Below are positions 17,749 through 26,862 of a DNA stretch of 64,000 nt, in pieces (the first letter of the stretch is position 1; each line of letters starts with the position of its first letter). Below the pieces are notes generated by a model that was not told the DNA's origin, did not search any database, and saw only the letters and a program-made list of their open reading frames with translations. The position numbers and the translations under genes were made by a program. Location: the NCBI GenBank assembly GCA_901538445.1, contig LR594584.1, positions 2,469,738 through 2,533,737 on the forward strand, read 5' to 3'. Source of the stretch: Gemmataceae bacterium. GTDB taxonomy: Bacteria; Planctomycetota; Planctomycetia; Gemmatales; Gemmataceae.

Positions 17749-19122
17749 ATGCTCAGCATCTTCGGCCGGCCGCACGCGCGCGGCGGCTACTGCGACGGGG
17801 TCAGCCGCCGCGACTTCCTCACGGTCGGCGGCACCCTCTTCGGGGGCTGCCTCGCCCTGCCGAACCTGCTCGCGGCCGAGGCGAAGGCCGGTGTGCGGTC
17901 GTCTCACAAGGCGGTCATCAACATCTTCCTGCCGGGCGGGCCGCCGCACCTTGACATGTGGGACTTGAAGCCGGACGCGCCGGCCGAGGTCCGCGGCGAG
18001 TTCAAGCCGATCCAGACAAACGTGACCGGTATTCAGATCTGCGAGTTGTTCCCGAAGATCGCGAAGATGATGGACAAGTTCGCCGTCATCCGCTCGCTCG
18101 TCGGCAGTTCCGGCGACCACGACGCCTTCCAGTGCATGACCGGGCGGCCGCGGACCCCCGCGAACCTCGGGTTCGTGCCGGCGCTGGGCGCGTGGGTGTC
18201 GAAGACGCAAGGCCCGGCCGACCCCGCGGTGCCGGCGCACGTCACGCTCATGTACCCGTGCGGCGAGCAGCGATGGGGCTACAGCGGCGACGGTGGGTTC
18301 CTCGGCGTCGGACACGCCCCGTTCGGCATGGTCGGGAACCGTGCAAACGGGATGAAGTCGGACAACCTCGTGCTTCAGGGCGTGACGCTCGACCGGCTCA
18401 ACGACCGGGTCTCGCTGATGAAGGGGTTCGACGACATCGACCGCAAGATCGACAGGACCGGCCTGATGACCGGCATGGACACGTTCAACCGCCAGGCGCT
18501 CGACATCCTCACGTCGTCGAAGCTGAAGGACGCCATCGACCTGACGAAGGAGAAGCCGGAGGTGCTGGAGCGCTACGGCGTGGACGACCCGGCGTTCGAG
18601 CGCGACGGCGCACCGCGGATGGTCCGCAACTTCTGTGTCGCCCGGCGGCTCGTCGAGGCCGGTGCGCGTGTCGTGACGATGAACTTCACCCGCTGGGACT
18701 GGCACGGGCCGGACGGCAAGAACTTCGTGCAGGCCCGCAAGGACTTCCCGCTGCTCGACACGGCAATCACGGCGCTGGTGCAGGACATCCACGACCGCGG
18801 GCTCGACAAGGACGTGTCCGTGATCGTGTGGGGCGAGTTCGGCCGCACGCCGAAGATCAACAACATGGCGAGCCGCGACCACTGGCCGCAACTGAGTTGC
18901 GCGCTAATGGCCGGCGGCGGGATGAGGACGGGGCAGGTGATCGGCGAGTCGAACCGCACCGCCGAGCGCGCGACGAAGCGACCGGTCACGCACCAGGAGA
19001 TCTTCGCGACGCTCTACCGCAACCTGGGCATCGACCTGAACCCGATCCGCGAGTTCGACGCCAACGGCCGCCCACAGTACCCCGTCGAACCCGACACCCA
19101 GCCGATCCGGGAACTGGTGTGA
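17749..19122 (+). CDS. DUF1501 family protein
   Basis: A 457-residue member of the DUF1501 family, related in fold to sulfatases and alkaline phosphatases and greatly expanded in planctomycetes. The N-terminus has a twin-arginine-type signal (VSRRDFLTVGGTLFGG), so export is likely. Landmarks are FLPGGPPHLDMWDLKPDAP, RSLVGSSGDHDAFQCMTG and the C-terminal VWGEFGRTPKIN followed by RDHWPQLSCALMAGGG. These are the usual signature blocks. A PSD1/PSCyt gene often accompanies such proteins, but none is adjacent here; instead a TIGR02996 gene starts 15 bp later. The biochemical role of the family is not established. Confidence 0.9.
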   Translation: MLSIFGRPHARGGYCDGVSRRDFLTVGGTLFGGCLALPNLLAAEAKAGVRSSHKAVINIFLPGGPPHLDMWDLKPDAPAEVRGEFKPIQTNVTGIQICELFPKIAKMMDKFAVIRSLVGSSGDHDAFQCMTGRPRTPANLGFVPALGAWVSKTQGPADPAVPAHVTLMYPCGEQRWGYSGDGGFLGVGHAPFGMVGNRANGMKSDNLVLQGVTLDRLNDRVSLMKGFDDIDRKIDRTGLMTGMDTFNRQALDILTSSKLKDAIDLTKEKPEVLERYGVDDPAFERDGAPRMVRNFCVARRLVEAGARVVTMNFTRWDWHGPDGKNFVQARKDFPLLDTAITALVQDIHDRGLDKDVSVIVWGEFGRTPKINNMASRDHWPQLSCALMAGGGMRTGQVIGESNRTAERATKRPVTHQEIFATLYRNLGIDLNPIREFDANGRPQYPVEPDTQPIRELV

Positions 19123-19137
19123 GTCTGGAGGTTCACG

Positions 19138-20118
19138 ATGTCAGACGAGCGGGCGTTTCTCAGGGCGATTCGAGCCAACCCCGAAGACCGCACTGCCCGT
19201 TTCGTCTACGCCGACTGGCTCCAAGAGCGCGACGACCCACGCGGTGAGTTGGTCCGCATCGAGACGGAGTTGCCAACTCTCCCGATCTACTCGGACCGGT
19301 ATTGGGAGTTGAAGCCGCGCCGCCGGGAGCTTCTCAACGCAGCCGGAAAGCCGTGGCTCCAGCAGATGGGGTACGGCGGGACCGACTACCATCCGGTGTT
19401 CGCCGACGTGCCGACCGGGTGGAAGGAGCGCTGGCGGCTGTTGCGTGAGTTCGTCGAGCGGTGGCATCAGGTCCCGATGCGAGATGTCGGCGGGCCGCTG
19501 ACGCCTGTCCCAGCCGGCGCTCCGGGGCGGGGCACGCCCTACTACGACGAGCCGCGCCAATCCGTCGACGACGCGCTAACCAACCCCAAGCTGAGGGCAG
19601 GCTTGCCCCCGTCGCTGCGCGAGTGGATGGTCTTCGTTCGCGAGCTGGAACTCGGCCTGAAAGGTTTCGGCGACGGGACGGGCGACGTTCATCGATTCTT
19701 GGAAACGCTGGACGAGATCCATTTCTTCCAGCAGGACAGTGGACGAGGGTGTTATTCCATACGTCGAGCGGATCAATACGAGCCCGATACCCAGGTTTGG
19801 TATTCCTACTCCTACGGCGTTCCACCCGTCCCCGTCGCTGCCCACCTCACGACCCTGGCGCTTCATTTCGTGGTCTTGGGGTGCGAGCAGGAGTTCAGTC
19901 TGCCTGTTGAGCAACGGATGACGAGGCCGTTCGCACGCCGGCTTGAGAAGGCCTTCCCTGTGCGTTCGACCTTCGATGAAACCCATATTTTCGAGCGGAC
20001 GAACGTGATTGCGGTGTGGTTCCCGCAATCGCCGTTCACGGGGCGGGGTCCGCGCCTCCACATCAAGGTGCGGCCGCCGGCGAACCGAGAGGACGTGGCA
20101 AGAGAGTTGTGGGGTTGA
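19138..20118 (+). CDS. TIGR02996 domain-containing protein
   Basis: A 326-residue protein that starts with the roughly 40-residue TIGR02996 motif (ERAFLRAIRANPEDRTARFVYADW, then LQERDDPRGELVRIE). This domain was described as companion of repeat proteins in Gemmata-type planctomycetes. The rest (about 60-326) has no obvious leucine-rich repeats; it is Trp/Arg-rich, with stretches such as YEPDTQVWYSYSYG and HLTTLALHFVVLGCEQ. A TGGAGG site six bases before the ATG is strong. It lies 15 bp behind DUF1501, so cotranslation is likely. Function unknown; likely cytosolic as no signal is seen. Confidence 0.78.
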   Translation: MSDERAFLRAIRANPEDRTARFVYADWLQERDDPRGELVRIETELPTLPIYSDRYWELKPRRRELLNAAGKPWLQQMGYGGTDYHPVFADVPTGWKERWRLLREFVERWHQVPMRDVGGPLTPVPAGAPGRGTPYYDEPRQSVDDALTNPKLRAGLPPSLREWMVFVRELELGLKGFGDGTGDVHRFLETLDEIHFFQQDSGRGCYSIRRADQYEPDTQVWYSYSYGVPPVPVAAHLTTLALHFVVLGCEQEFSLPVEQRMTRPFARRLEKAFPVRSTFDETHIFERTNVIAVWFPQSPFTGRGPRLHIKVRPPANREDVARELWG

Positions 20119-20155
20119 AGGAGCAGCCACGCGGCCGCACCGCGGGGCTTCCGGG

Positions 20156-21292
20156 TCACTTACCCTCGGTCCCGTACTCCCACAACTGGCACTCGATCTT
20201 GCCGTTGAAGAACGGGGTGCGGTGCTTCACGGGGAGCTTCACCTTGCGGGCGAGCATGTCGTTGCTCGTGAACACGAACAGCCGCCAGCCCGGCCAGTGG
20301 TCGCGGATCACCTGGCCGAGTTTCGTGTAGAGCGGAACCCACTCCTTCTCCTCGCCGATGCGCTCGCCGTAGGGCGGGTTGCAGATCACCACGCCGGGGG
20401 CGACGCCGGCCGGCGGCCGGGTCTGGCCGATGTCCTTGCGTTCGAGCTTCAGCAGGTGCGCGACGCCGGCGTTGCGGGCGTTCTGGTTCGCGAGGTCGAT
20501 CGCGCCCGGGTGAACGTCGGTGCCGATGATCGGGGCCGGCAAGTCCTTTCTCACCGTGTCGCGGGCGTCGTCGCGGATCGCGTTCCAGAGCACGCGGTCG
20601 AACTCGCGCCAGCCCTGGAACCCGAACCACTTCCGCGTCAGGCCCGGGGCGCGGTTCAGGGCCATCCACGCCGCCTCGACGCAGAAGGTGCCCGACCCGC
20701 ACATCGGGTCAACCAGCGGCGTGTCGGGCGTCCAACCGGCTTGCATGAGCAACCCCGCGGCGAGCGCCTCGTTGAGCGGGGCGATCGTCTGGATCGGCCG
20801 GTAGCCGCGCTTGTGGAGCGAACTCCACGAGCTGTCGAGGCTCAGGATCGCGTGGTTCTTGTGGACGTGGAGGTTGAACCCGACCATCGGCTGTTCCGGG
20901 TCCACGCTCGGGCGGCGGCCGACGCGCTCGCGGAACTGGTCGCAGATCGCGTCCTTCACCCGCCGGGCCGCGTACTGCGAGTGCGTGATCGCCGAGTCGC
21001 GGACGTTGCAGTCCACCGCGAGCGTGTGGTCGGGCGTCATGAAGTCCGCCCAGTCGATCGTGCGGACTGCGTCGTACAGTTCGTCGGTGCTGAACACGTG
21101 GGCTTCGAGCACCGGGCGCAGCACGCGAACGGCGGTGCGGAGCCACAGCCCGGCGCGGTAGAGCAGGGCACTGTCGCCCCGGAACTTCACGCCGCCGCGA
21201 CCGGGCTCGACGGAGTCGGCCCCCAGCGCCATCAACTCGCGGGCGAGGACCGGTTCGAGACCGCGGGCACAGGTGGCGAAGTATCCGGTCAT
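20156..21292 (-). CDS. RlmL/TrmN-type THUMP-domain RNA (guanine-N2) methyltransferase
   Basis: A 378-residue methyltransferase. The N-terminal part (about 1-155) fits a THUMP RNA-binding domain (MTGYFATCARGLEPVLARELMALG, typical of the RlmL family). The Rossmann catalytic part has the SAM motif VDPMCGSGTFCVEAAWMALNRAPG at about residues 195-218 and the target-base motif NPPYGERIGEE at about 317-327. That NPPY motif points to N2-guanine methylation of 23S rRNA or tRNA. The protein is shorter than E. coli RlmL, which carries a second methyltransferase half, so a G2445-type activity is inferred by analogy. Start ATG 21292 has no clear ribosome-binding site. Confidence 0.85.
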   Translation of the reverse strand: MTGYFATCARGLEPVLARELMALGADSVEPGRGGVKFRGDSALLYRAGLWLRTAVRVLRPVLEAHVFSTDELYDAVRTIDWADFMTPDHTLAVDCNVRDSAITHSQYAARRVKDAICDQFRERVGRRPSVDPEQPMVGFNLHVHKNHAILSLDSSWSSLHKRGYRPIQTIAPLNEALAAGLLMQAGWTPDTPLVDPMCGSGTFCVEAAWMALNRAPGLTRKWFGFQGWREFDRVLWNAIRDDARDTVRKDLPAPIIGTDVHPGAIDLANQNARNAGVAHLLKLERKDIGQTRPPAGVAPGVVICNPPYGERIGEEKEWVPLYTKLGQVIRDHWPGWRLFVFTSNDMLARKVKLPVKHRTPFFNGKIECQLWEYGTEGK

Positions 21293-21297
21293 ACGAG

Positions 21298-21376
21298 TGC
21301 GGAGTTCGGAACAAGGATATGGCGGGGAATGTGACCGAGTTTGCTTCATTCCAAATTCCGCGTTTCGCACTCCGCA
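21298..21376. repeat. Short inverted repeat between the methyltransferase gene and the 21.4-kb membrane protein gene
   Basis: TGCGGAGT at 21298-21305 pairs with ACTCCGCA at 21369-21376, and shorter CGGAA/TTCCG stretches flank the AT-richer middle. The pairing is modest. It lies immediately upstream of the methyltransferase start and downstream of the membrane-protein gene's stop. Confidence 0.35.
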
Positions 21377-21382
21377 TTTGAG

Positions 21383-21811
21383 TCAGTTGAGCGCCACGAA
21401 GATCACGGCGGCGACGCTTCCGGCGAGTGCGAACACCGAGAGGTAGATCAGCATCATCACGAACCAGACCTCGACGCCCTTGCCGAACTTGATGTTCATG
21501 AGGCCGGCGTGCAGGGCGGCCGAGATGATGAGGTCGATGGGTAGGAACAGCAGGCCGACAATGATGTTCGCCTCCCACCGCGGGACGCCGACCGCCTTGC
21601 ACGACTCGATCACGATCACGTCCATCACCGCCTGCGATGCGGTCTTGCTCACCCAGATCAGGAGCATCACTCCCGCGGCGGTGGCGACCGACGGCCGCGG
21701 GAGCCCGCACAGCACGCACGCCTGGCGGAACACCGATGTGAACACGAACAGCGCCACGGGGACGAGCAGGACGACGAAGAAGCAGCACGCCAGGAGCAGG
21801 AGCGGGAACAC
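21383..21811 (-). CDS. Small membrane protein, four predicted TM helices
   Basis: A 142-residue integral membrane protein starting at GTG 21811, with GGAGGG seven bases upstream. The helices are at about residues 2-28 (FPLLLLACCFFVVLLVPVA), 43-62, 83-104 and 113-140. The loop VSKTASQAVMDVIVIESCKAV lies between helices 2 and 3. No family signature is recognised. It is the gene behind glyA in the same orientation, 134 bp away, with an inverted repeat between. Function unknown. Confidence 0.65.
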   Translation of the reverse strand: MFPLLLLACCFFVVLLVPVALFVFTSVFRQACVLCGLPRPSVATAAGVMLLIWVSKTASQAVMDVIVIESCKAVGVPRWEANIIVGLLFLPIDLIISAALHAGLMNIKFGKGVEVWFVMMLIYLSVFALAGSVAAVIFVALN

Positions 21812-21840
21812 TTCGCCCTCCGGGCAGTGGGCTGTGAACC

Positions 21841-21943
21841 GTGGGCAGTGTGAACCTGCCGCTCCGGTCCTACCCGCGTCGGTGAGAGCAGCCCGTCACA
21901 TTCGACCGCTCTTTGTCTTGTCTGGCCACTATGCACTGCCCAC
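21841..21943. repeat. Inverted repeat (GTGGGCAGTG / CACTGCCCAC)
   Basis: The 10-bp arms at 21841-21850 and 21934-21943 are perfect complements around an 83-base middle. A second related GGGCAGTGGG copy sits at 21822-21831. The right arm ends three bases before the glyA stop triplet. Similar short CTGCCCACTG motifs suggest a repeat family. Confidence 0.5.
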
Positions 21944-21945
21944 TG

Positions 21946-23187
21946 TCAACTCTCTGAGGGGGCCGGGAACTGCTGGCACAACTCGCGGACGCTGCCGCGG
22001 ACGCGGTCGAGCAGTTCCGTCTCGGTGTGCCGCGACAGCACCTGCGTGATCCACTGGGCGATCTGCCGCATCTCGGCCTCCTTCATCCCGCGGGTGGTCA
22101 GCGCCGGGGTGCCGATGCGGACCCCCGACGGGTCGAGCGGCTTCCGCGGGTCGAACGGGATCATGTTCTTGTTCACGGTGATGCCGGCCGCGTCGAGCGC
22201 GTGCTCGGCCTGCTTGCCGGTCACGCCCTTCGCGGTCACGTCCACGAGCATCAGGTGGTTGTCGGTCCCGCCCGAGACGATCGGGAACCCGGCCTTCTGG
22301 AGTTCCTCGGCGAGTACCTGCGCGTTCTTCAGCACCTGTGCGATGTACTGCTTGAACGCGGGCTCGGCGGCCTCGCGGAACGCCACGGCCTTGGCGGCGA
22401 CGACGTGCATCAGCGGCCCGCCCTGGATGCCGGGGAACACCGCGGAGTTGACCTTGTCGCCCCACTCCGGCTTCGAGATGACGAACCCGCTGCGGGGGCC
22501 GCGGAGCGTCTTGTGCGTCGTGCTGGTCACGAAGTCGGCGTGCGGGACCGGGTCCGGGTGGAGCTTCGCGGCGACCAGGCCGGCGATGTGGGCCATGTCT
22601 ACCATCAGCAGCGCGCCGACCGACTTCGCGATCTCGGCGAACTTGCCGAAGTCGAGCGTGCGGGGGTACGCGCTCGCCCCGGCGATGACGAGCTTCGGCT
22701 TGTGCTCGCGGGCCTTGGCCGCGAGGTCGTCGAAGTCGATGCGGTGGTCTTCCTTCCGCACGCCGTAGCTGGCGACCTTGAAGTACTTGCCGGAGAAGTT
22801 GAGCCGCATGCCGTGGGTCAGGTGCCCGCCGTGCGCGAGGTCGAGACCGAGGATCGTGTCGCCGGGCTGGAGCGCCGCGAGGAACACCGCCATGTTCGCC
22901 TGCGCGCCGGAGTGCGGCTGCACGTTCACCGCTTCCGCCCCGAACAGCGCCTTCGCCCGCTCGATGGCGAGCTTCTCGGCGACGTCCACGAACTCGCACC
23001 CGCCGTAGTACCGCTTGCCCGGGTACCCCTCGGCGTACTTGTTCGTGAGGCACGAGCCCTGGGCCTCCATCACCGCCGGGCTCGTGTAGTTCTCGCTGGC
23101 GATCATCTCCAGGCCGAACTGCTGGCGGGTGCGCTCGCCCTGGATCGCGGTGAAGAGTTCGGGGTCGGTCTTCTGCAGGATGCTCAT
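21946..23187 (-). CDS. glyA: Serine hydroxymethyltransferase
   Basis: Converts serine plus tetrahydrofolate to glycine plus methylene-tetrahydrofolate, with pyridoxal phosphate. The 413-residue product starts [19 protein letters not shown]. Family blocks are complete: [24 protein letters not shown]-type N-terminus, [47 protein letters not shown]. The cofactor lysine is K226 in [12 protein letters not shown]. The C-terminus [12 protein letters not shown] is present. The start is ATG 23187; upstream in-frame translation is not family-like. A GGAGC site precedes it. In this genome it also feeds C1 units into folate metabolism, next to a tetrahydromethanopterin-linked gene at 42.9 kb. Confidence 0.96.
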   Translation of the reverse strand: MSILQKTDPELFTAIQGERTRQQFGLEMIASENYTSPAVMEAQGSCLTNKYAEGYPGKRYYGGCEFVDVAEKLAIERAKALFGAEAVNVQPHSGAQANMAVFLAALQPGDTILGLDLAHGGHLTHGMRLNFSGKYFKVASYGVRKEDHRIDFDDLAAKAREHKPKLVIAGASAYPRTLDFGKFAEIAKSVGALLMVDMAHIAGLVAAKLHPDPVPHADFVTSTTHKTLRGPRSGFVISKPEWGDKVNSAVFPGIQGGPLMHVVAAKAVAFREAAEPAFKQYIAQVLKNAQVLAEELQKAGFPIVSGGTDNHLMLVDVTAKGVTGKQAEHALDAAGITVNKNMIPFDPRKPLDPSGVRIGTPALTTRGMKEAEMRQIAQWITQVLSRHTETELLDRVRGSVRELCQQFPAPSES

Positions 23188-23332
23188 GCGTGGTGCTCCG
23201 CGGCGGGAGAAGCGGCGACGCTCGCCAAACTCATGTTGTAGGGACGTCGGCCGCCCGCAACACCAGTTTAGCGTGCCGCTTCCACTCGCGACCGCTCGCG
23301 TGACCGCCACAACCGGACTCCTCGGCCGTCGT

Positions 23333-25498
23333 TCACTTCCCCGGGAGCGCGATGACGAGCGCCTCGCCGTCGGGTTTGCCCTTCGCGGGGGCGCAGCCGA
23401 GGACGAGTTTGGTCCCGTCGGGGGTGACCGCGAGCGAGCGGATCGCGCCGAGGTCACGCTCGGCGCCGTACACGCGCTGACCGGTCGCCACGTTCCACAC
23501 CGCGAGGTAGCCCCGGCCCCGCGGGGCCGCGCCCGCGGTGACGAGGAACTGGTCGCCCGGCACGAACCGCACCGCCTGCACCCACCCCGGGTGCGACGGG
23601 GCCGGCTCGCCGGGGAGCGTCGGCTTCAGGTCCGGGTTCGCGAACTCGCGGACCACCTTCCCGGTCCCCACGTCCCACAGCTTCACCGTGCGGTCGCTCG
23701 ACCCGGACGCGAGGAGCTTCCCGTCCTTTGTCAGGGCGATGGTAAACACCTGGTCGCGGTGCCCCGGCGGGCCGGTGTCCTTTGGTTCTTCCTTCTTCGG
23801 CTCGTCCTTTTTGGGCGGGTCTTTCTTTTCGTCCTTCTTGGGCTCGTCTTTCTTCGGCTCCTCGGGCTTCGGGTCCGGAGCGGCCTTGAACTCGCGCACG
23901 AGGTTCCCGCTCGCCACGTCCCAGAGCTTGATCGACTTGTCGTAACTGGCCGTGAAGACCTGCTTGAAGTCCGGGGACCACAGCACCGCGTAGATCGGGT
24001 GCTGCACCTGCTGCGGCATCGTCACGACGTGCGCGCTGATCGTCTTGAGCGGCGTGTTCTTCGGCAGATCCCAAATGCGCAGCACCCCGTCGTGGCACCC
24101 GGTGGCGAGCAGGTTGCCCGTGTCGTCGAACGCGACCGCATCCACGAGCGTCGGGTGGCCGAGGGTCTTCACCGGGAGTTCCGAGGCGATGCGGAACCGC
24201 CGCACCTGGTTGTCCTCCCCCGCGGTGAGGAACGCACCGTCGGCGGTGAACAGCGGCGAGGTAACCGCCTTCGGGTGCGGGAACGACTGGAGCGGCCGCC
24301 CGAACTCGGGCGGCAACGGTTGATCCGGCTGAAACGCGACGGTCCACACGGTCGCGGTGTTCTTGAGCGTGCCGCCGAGTTGCGGAGCGGTGGGGTGGAA
24401 CGCGAGTTCGGTGACTGTGCCGCCGGCCGGGAACGAGCCGACGAGCTTGCCGTCGCCGACCGTGAAGAGCCGCACCGTGCCGTCCGCCCCTGCGACCGCG
24501 AGCCGCTGTCCGTCCTTGCTGAACGCTGCCGCGGTCGCGTCTCCGCCGGTCTCGAACGTGCGCTCCTTCTGGCCGGTGCCGGTCTGCCATGAGCCGCACT
24601 CCTTCCCCGGCCCGACGGTCACGAGCCGCGTGTTGTCCGGCGACAGCGCGAGCCCCGCGATCGCGCCGCCCGCCGACCACTCACGGGCCGGCACGACGGG
24701 CACCGGTTGCCCCTTGTTGAGCGCCACGTTGAGCGCCGCGACCACCCGACCCGAGCCGAGGATCGCCACGTTCATCGGAACGATCGGCTGCGGGGGCAAC
24801 GCCCATGCCTGAACGCGGCCATCGGCGGTCGCGAGCCAGAGCGTGCCGCTGTTCGCGTTCGCGGCGAACCCGACGAGCTTCCCCGGCGCGAGACGCACGG
24901 CCGTCTGCTTCCTGGTCTGGTCCCAGAACCGGACGGTGTTGTCGGCCCCGGCCGAAACCCACCCGCCGGCGGCGAGCGCGAGGTGCGTCGCGGCCCCGGC
25001 GTGGCCCTTCAACTCGATCGCGCCCTTGTCCTCGCCCGCGGGGAACACCTTGACGAGTCCGTCGCCGCTTGCGACCGCGAGCGTCTTGCCGTCGGCCGCC
25101 AGCACGACGCGGGTTGCCGGCCCGGGGGTCGCGATCGACTTCACCGGGACGCTCACCGGCACGTCCCAGACGCGGGCGCTGTTGTCGGCGCTGCCGGTGG
25201 CGAGTTGGTCCCCGCGGGCGTTGAACGCGACCGCGAGCACCTGCCCCTTGTGGCCCTGTTCGCCGGCATACGAGCGCAGGGGCGCGCCCGTCGCCGCGTC
25301 GAACAGCCGCACCTCGCGGTCGAAGCACGCGGTCGCGACCCGGCTCCCGTCCGGGCTGAGTGCGACCGATTCGACCGCGTCGGTGTGCCCCTTCAGCACA
25401 GCGAGCGCGGCGGGGTTGGGGGGCTGCTGGGTGCCTCCGGCGAGTGAAAACAGCGCGAAAGTGAGGGAGGGGAGGGCAAGAAGGGTGGAATATCTCAT
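23333..25498 (-). CDS. Secreted WD40-repeat protein with charged linker
   Basis: A 721-residue protein with a Sec signal ([20 protein letters not shown]) and about a dozen WD40-type blades in two groups. Repeats show the usual GH...WD pattern, for example [22 protein letters not shown] and [23 protein letters not shown] Lys/Asp/Glu/Pro-rich linker lies at about residues 543-574 ([19 protein letters not shown]), separating the last group. Two beta-propellers joined by a flexible spacer is the simplest reading. Such exported WD40 proteins are frequent in planctomycetes and are assumed to be scaffolds; no enzyme domain is seen. No ribosome-binding site is evident. It diverges from the hemolysin III gene. 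Confidence 0.85.
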   Translation of the reverse strand: MRYSTLLALPSLTFALFSLAGGTQQPPNPAALAVLKGHTDAVESVALSPDGSRVATACFDREVRLFDAATGAPLRSYAGEQGHKGQVLAVAFNARGDQLATGSADNSARVWDVPVSVPVKSIATPGPATRVVLAADGKTLAVASGDGLVKVFPAGEDKGAIELKGHAGAATHLALAAGGWVSAGADNTVRFWDQTRKQTAVRLAPGKLVGFAANANSGTLWLATADGRVQAWALPPQPIVPMNVAILGSGRVVAALNVALNKGQPVPVVPAREWSAGGAIAGLALSPDNTRLVTVGPGKECGSWQTGTGQKERTFETGGDATAAAFSKDGQRLAVAGADGTVRLFTVGDGKLVGSFPAGGTVTELAFHPTAPQLGGTLKNTATVWTVAFQPDQPLPPEFGRPLQSFPHPKAVTSPLFTADGAFLTAGEDNQVRRFRIASELPVKTLGHPTLVDAVAFDDTGNLLATGCHDGVLRIWDLPKNTPLKTISAHVVTMPQQVQHPIYAVLWSPDFKQVFTASYDKSIKLWDVASGNLVREFKAAPDPKPEEPKKDEPKKDEKKDPPKKDEPKKEEPKDTGPPGHRDQVFTIALTKDGKLLASGSSDRTVKLWDVGTGKVVREFANPDLKPTLPGEPAPSHPGWVQAVRFVPGDQFLVTAGAAPRGRGYLAVWNVATGQRVYGAERDLGAIRSLAVTPDGTKLVLGCAPAKGKPDGEALVIALPGK

Positions 25499-25640
25499 TG
25501 GGGTGCGCGTCGTACTCGGGAGGGGAGCGGGCGGGGTCGTAGTCTCCCGCGCGGGAAACCGTAAATCAACTGGCGATTCGTTCCGGCACTCCCGCCGGGG
25601 AGGGCGAGCCCCCGCCCCGGTCGTGGCCCCACAACGGCAG

Positions 25641-26384
25641 GTGACCGTGTTCGACCTCCGCGACCCCGTCAGTTCCGCGTCCCACCTCGTCACCGCGGTC
25701 TGGGCTGTGTTCGCCGGCCTGCTCATGCTCCGGCTCACGCCCAGGGACCGCCGCGTGCCGGTCGCGGTGTTCGCGTTCTCGATGGTGTTCCTCTACACGG
25801 CCAGCGGCCTGTTCCACGGCATCCACTTCACGTCGCCCGAGCAGCGGCGGTTCTTCCAGCGGCTCGACCACACCGGCATCTACATCCTGATCGCGGGGAC
25901 GTACACGCCGGTCCTTGCGATCCTGTTGCAGGGGGCGTGGCGGCGGTGGCTGCTCCGCGGCATGTGGCTCCTGGCCGGGGTCGGGGTCGCAACGATGTGG
26001 CTGTTCCCGAAGCCGCCGCACGAGTTGAACGTCGGCATCTACCTGGGCATGGGCTGGATCGGGGTGATCGCGCTCCCGATGTACTACCGGGCGGTCGGGT
26101 GGCGCGCCATGAACTGGGCGCTGCTCGGCGCGATCCTGTACACTGTTGGCACGATCTGCGAGCTGTGCGAGTGGCCGGTCATCGTCCCCGGGCTCGTCGG
26201 GTACCACGAGGTGTTCCACTTCTTCGACTCGGCCGCGACCCTCGCGTTCTTCGTGTTCGTGTTCCGGTACGTGATCCCGTACCGGCCGCCGGCCGACCCG
26301 GCGCACGCCCCGCACGCGGCCGAGCGGCCCGCCGGGCGCTCGGCCATCAACGTCGTGACGCCTCGGAGCGGCGCCCGGCGCTGA
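25641..26384 (+). CDS. Hemolysin III / PAQR family membrane protein
   Basis: An about 247-residue integral membrane protein with seven predicted helices. It has the metal-site histidine motifs of the PAQR/HlyIII superfamily: SGLFHGIHF, LDHTGIYILIAGTYTP and YHEVFHFFDSAATLAFF. The N-terminus LRDPVSSASHLVTAVW matches the family start. GTG 25641 is used; GTG 25647 and 25623 are alternatives because no site decides. Despite the name, characterised members are hydrolases or receptors; here the role is unknown. It precedes an ArsR regulator by 120 bp, which might control it. The C-terminus is Arg/Ala-rich. Confidence 0.82.
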   Translation: MTVFDLRDPVSSASHLVTAVWAVFAGLLMLRLTPRDRRVPVAVFAFSMVFLYTASGLFHGIHFTSPEQRRFFQRLDHTGIYILIAGTYTPVLAILLQGAWRRWLLRGMWLLAGVGVATMWLFPKPPHELNVGIYLGMGWIGVIALPMYYRAVGWRAMNWALLGAILYTVGTICELCEWPVIVPGLVGYHEVFHFFDSAATLAFFVFVFRYVIPYRPPADPAHAPHAAERPAGRSAINVVTPRSGARR

Positions 26385-26504
26385 CCCCCGGGGCGTCCGC
26401 GAGCGTTCGAACCTTCTGCCGGCCTTGAGCCGAGGCCGCGCGACCGGAACTCCGACTTGGTCCTGGTCCCCGGGCGCCGGGGGCCGCGTTGTACGGGAGC
26501 GATC

Positions 26505-26843
26505 GTGGCGAAAGACCCCCTGGACCCGAAGCGGTGCGCGCTGCTCCTCGGCGCGCTGGCCGCCCCCGAGCGGCTGAAGATCGTGCGGTTCCTCGCGGAC
26601 GGGCCGCACAACGTGACCGAGATCGCGGAGATGCTCGCGGTCGCGCCGGTCAACGTGTCGCACCACCTGACCGTGCTGAAGCACGCCGGGCTGATCCGCG
26701 GGACGAAGCGGGGCCGGTTCGTCCACTACGCGCTCAAGCCGGGAATGCTCGAAGAGGCCGAGGCCGCGGGCGTGCCCCGCGAGGCGCTGAACCTCGGGTG
26801 CTGCCGGCTCGAGCTCCCGTGCGGCGAGACCCGGGCCGAGTGA
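26505..26843 (+). CDS. ArsR/SmtB-type HTH transcriptional regulator
   Basis: A 112-residue winged-helix regulator starting at GTG 26505, with GGGAG seven bases upstream. The HTH spans APERLKIVRFLADGPHNVTEIAEMLAVAPVNVSHHLTVLKHAGLIRG, and the wing is TKRGRFVHYALKPG. The C-terminus has three cysteines (LGCCRLELPC), which could bind a metal or thiol ligand, but the classic ELCVCDL metal box in helix 3 is absent, as that region reads TEIAEMLAVAPVN. The ligand is therefore unknown. It is a free-standing gene between hemolysin III and a DUF1501 operon that runs toward it; either could be a target. Confidence 0.85.
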   Translation: MAKDPLDPKRCALLLGALAAPERLKIVRFLADGPHNVTEIAEMLAVAPVNVSHHLTVLKHAGLIRGTKRGRFVHYALKPGMLEEAEAAGVPREALNLGCCRLELPCGETRAE

Positions 26844-26862
26844 CCGCGGACCCGGGGCGACG

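Noticed and set aside
17749-19122. DUF1501 called as a true sulfatase
   Set aside because: The sulfatase C/S-x-P-x-R activation motif is absent; only fold-level relation can be claimed.
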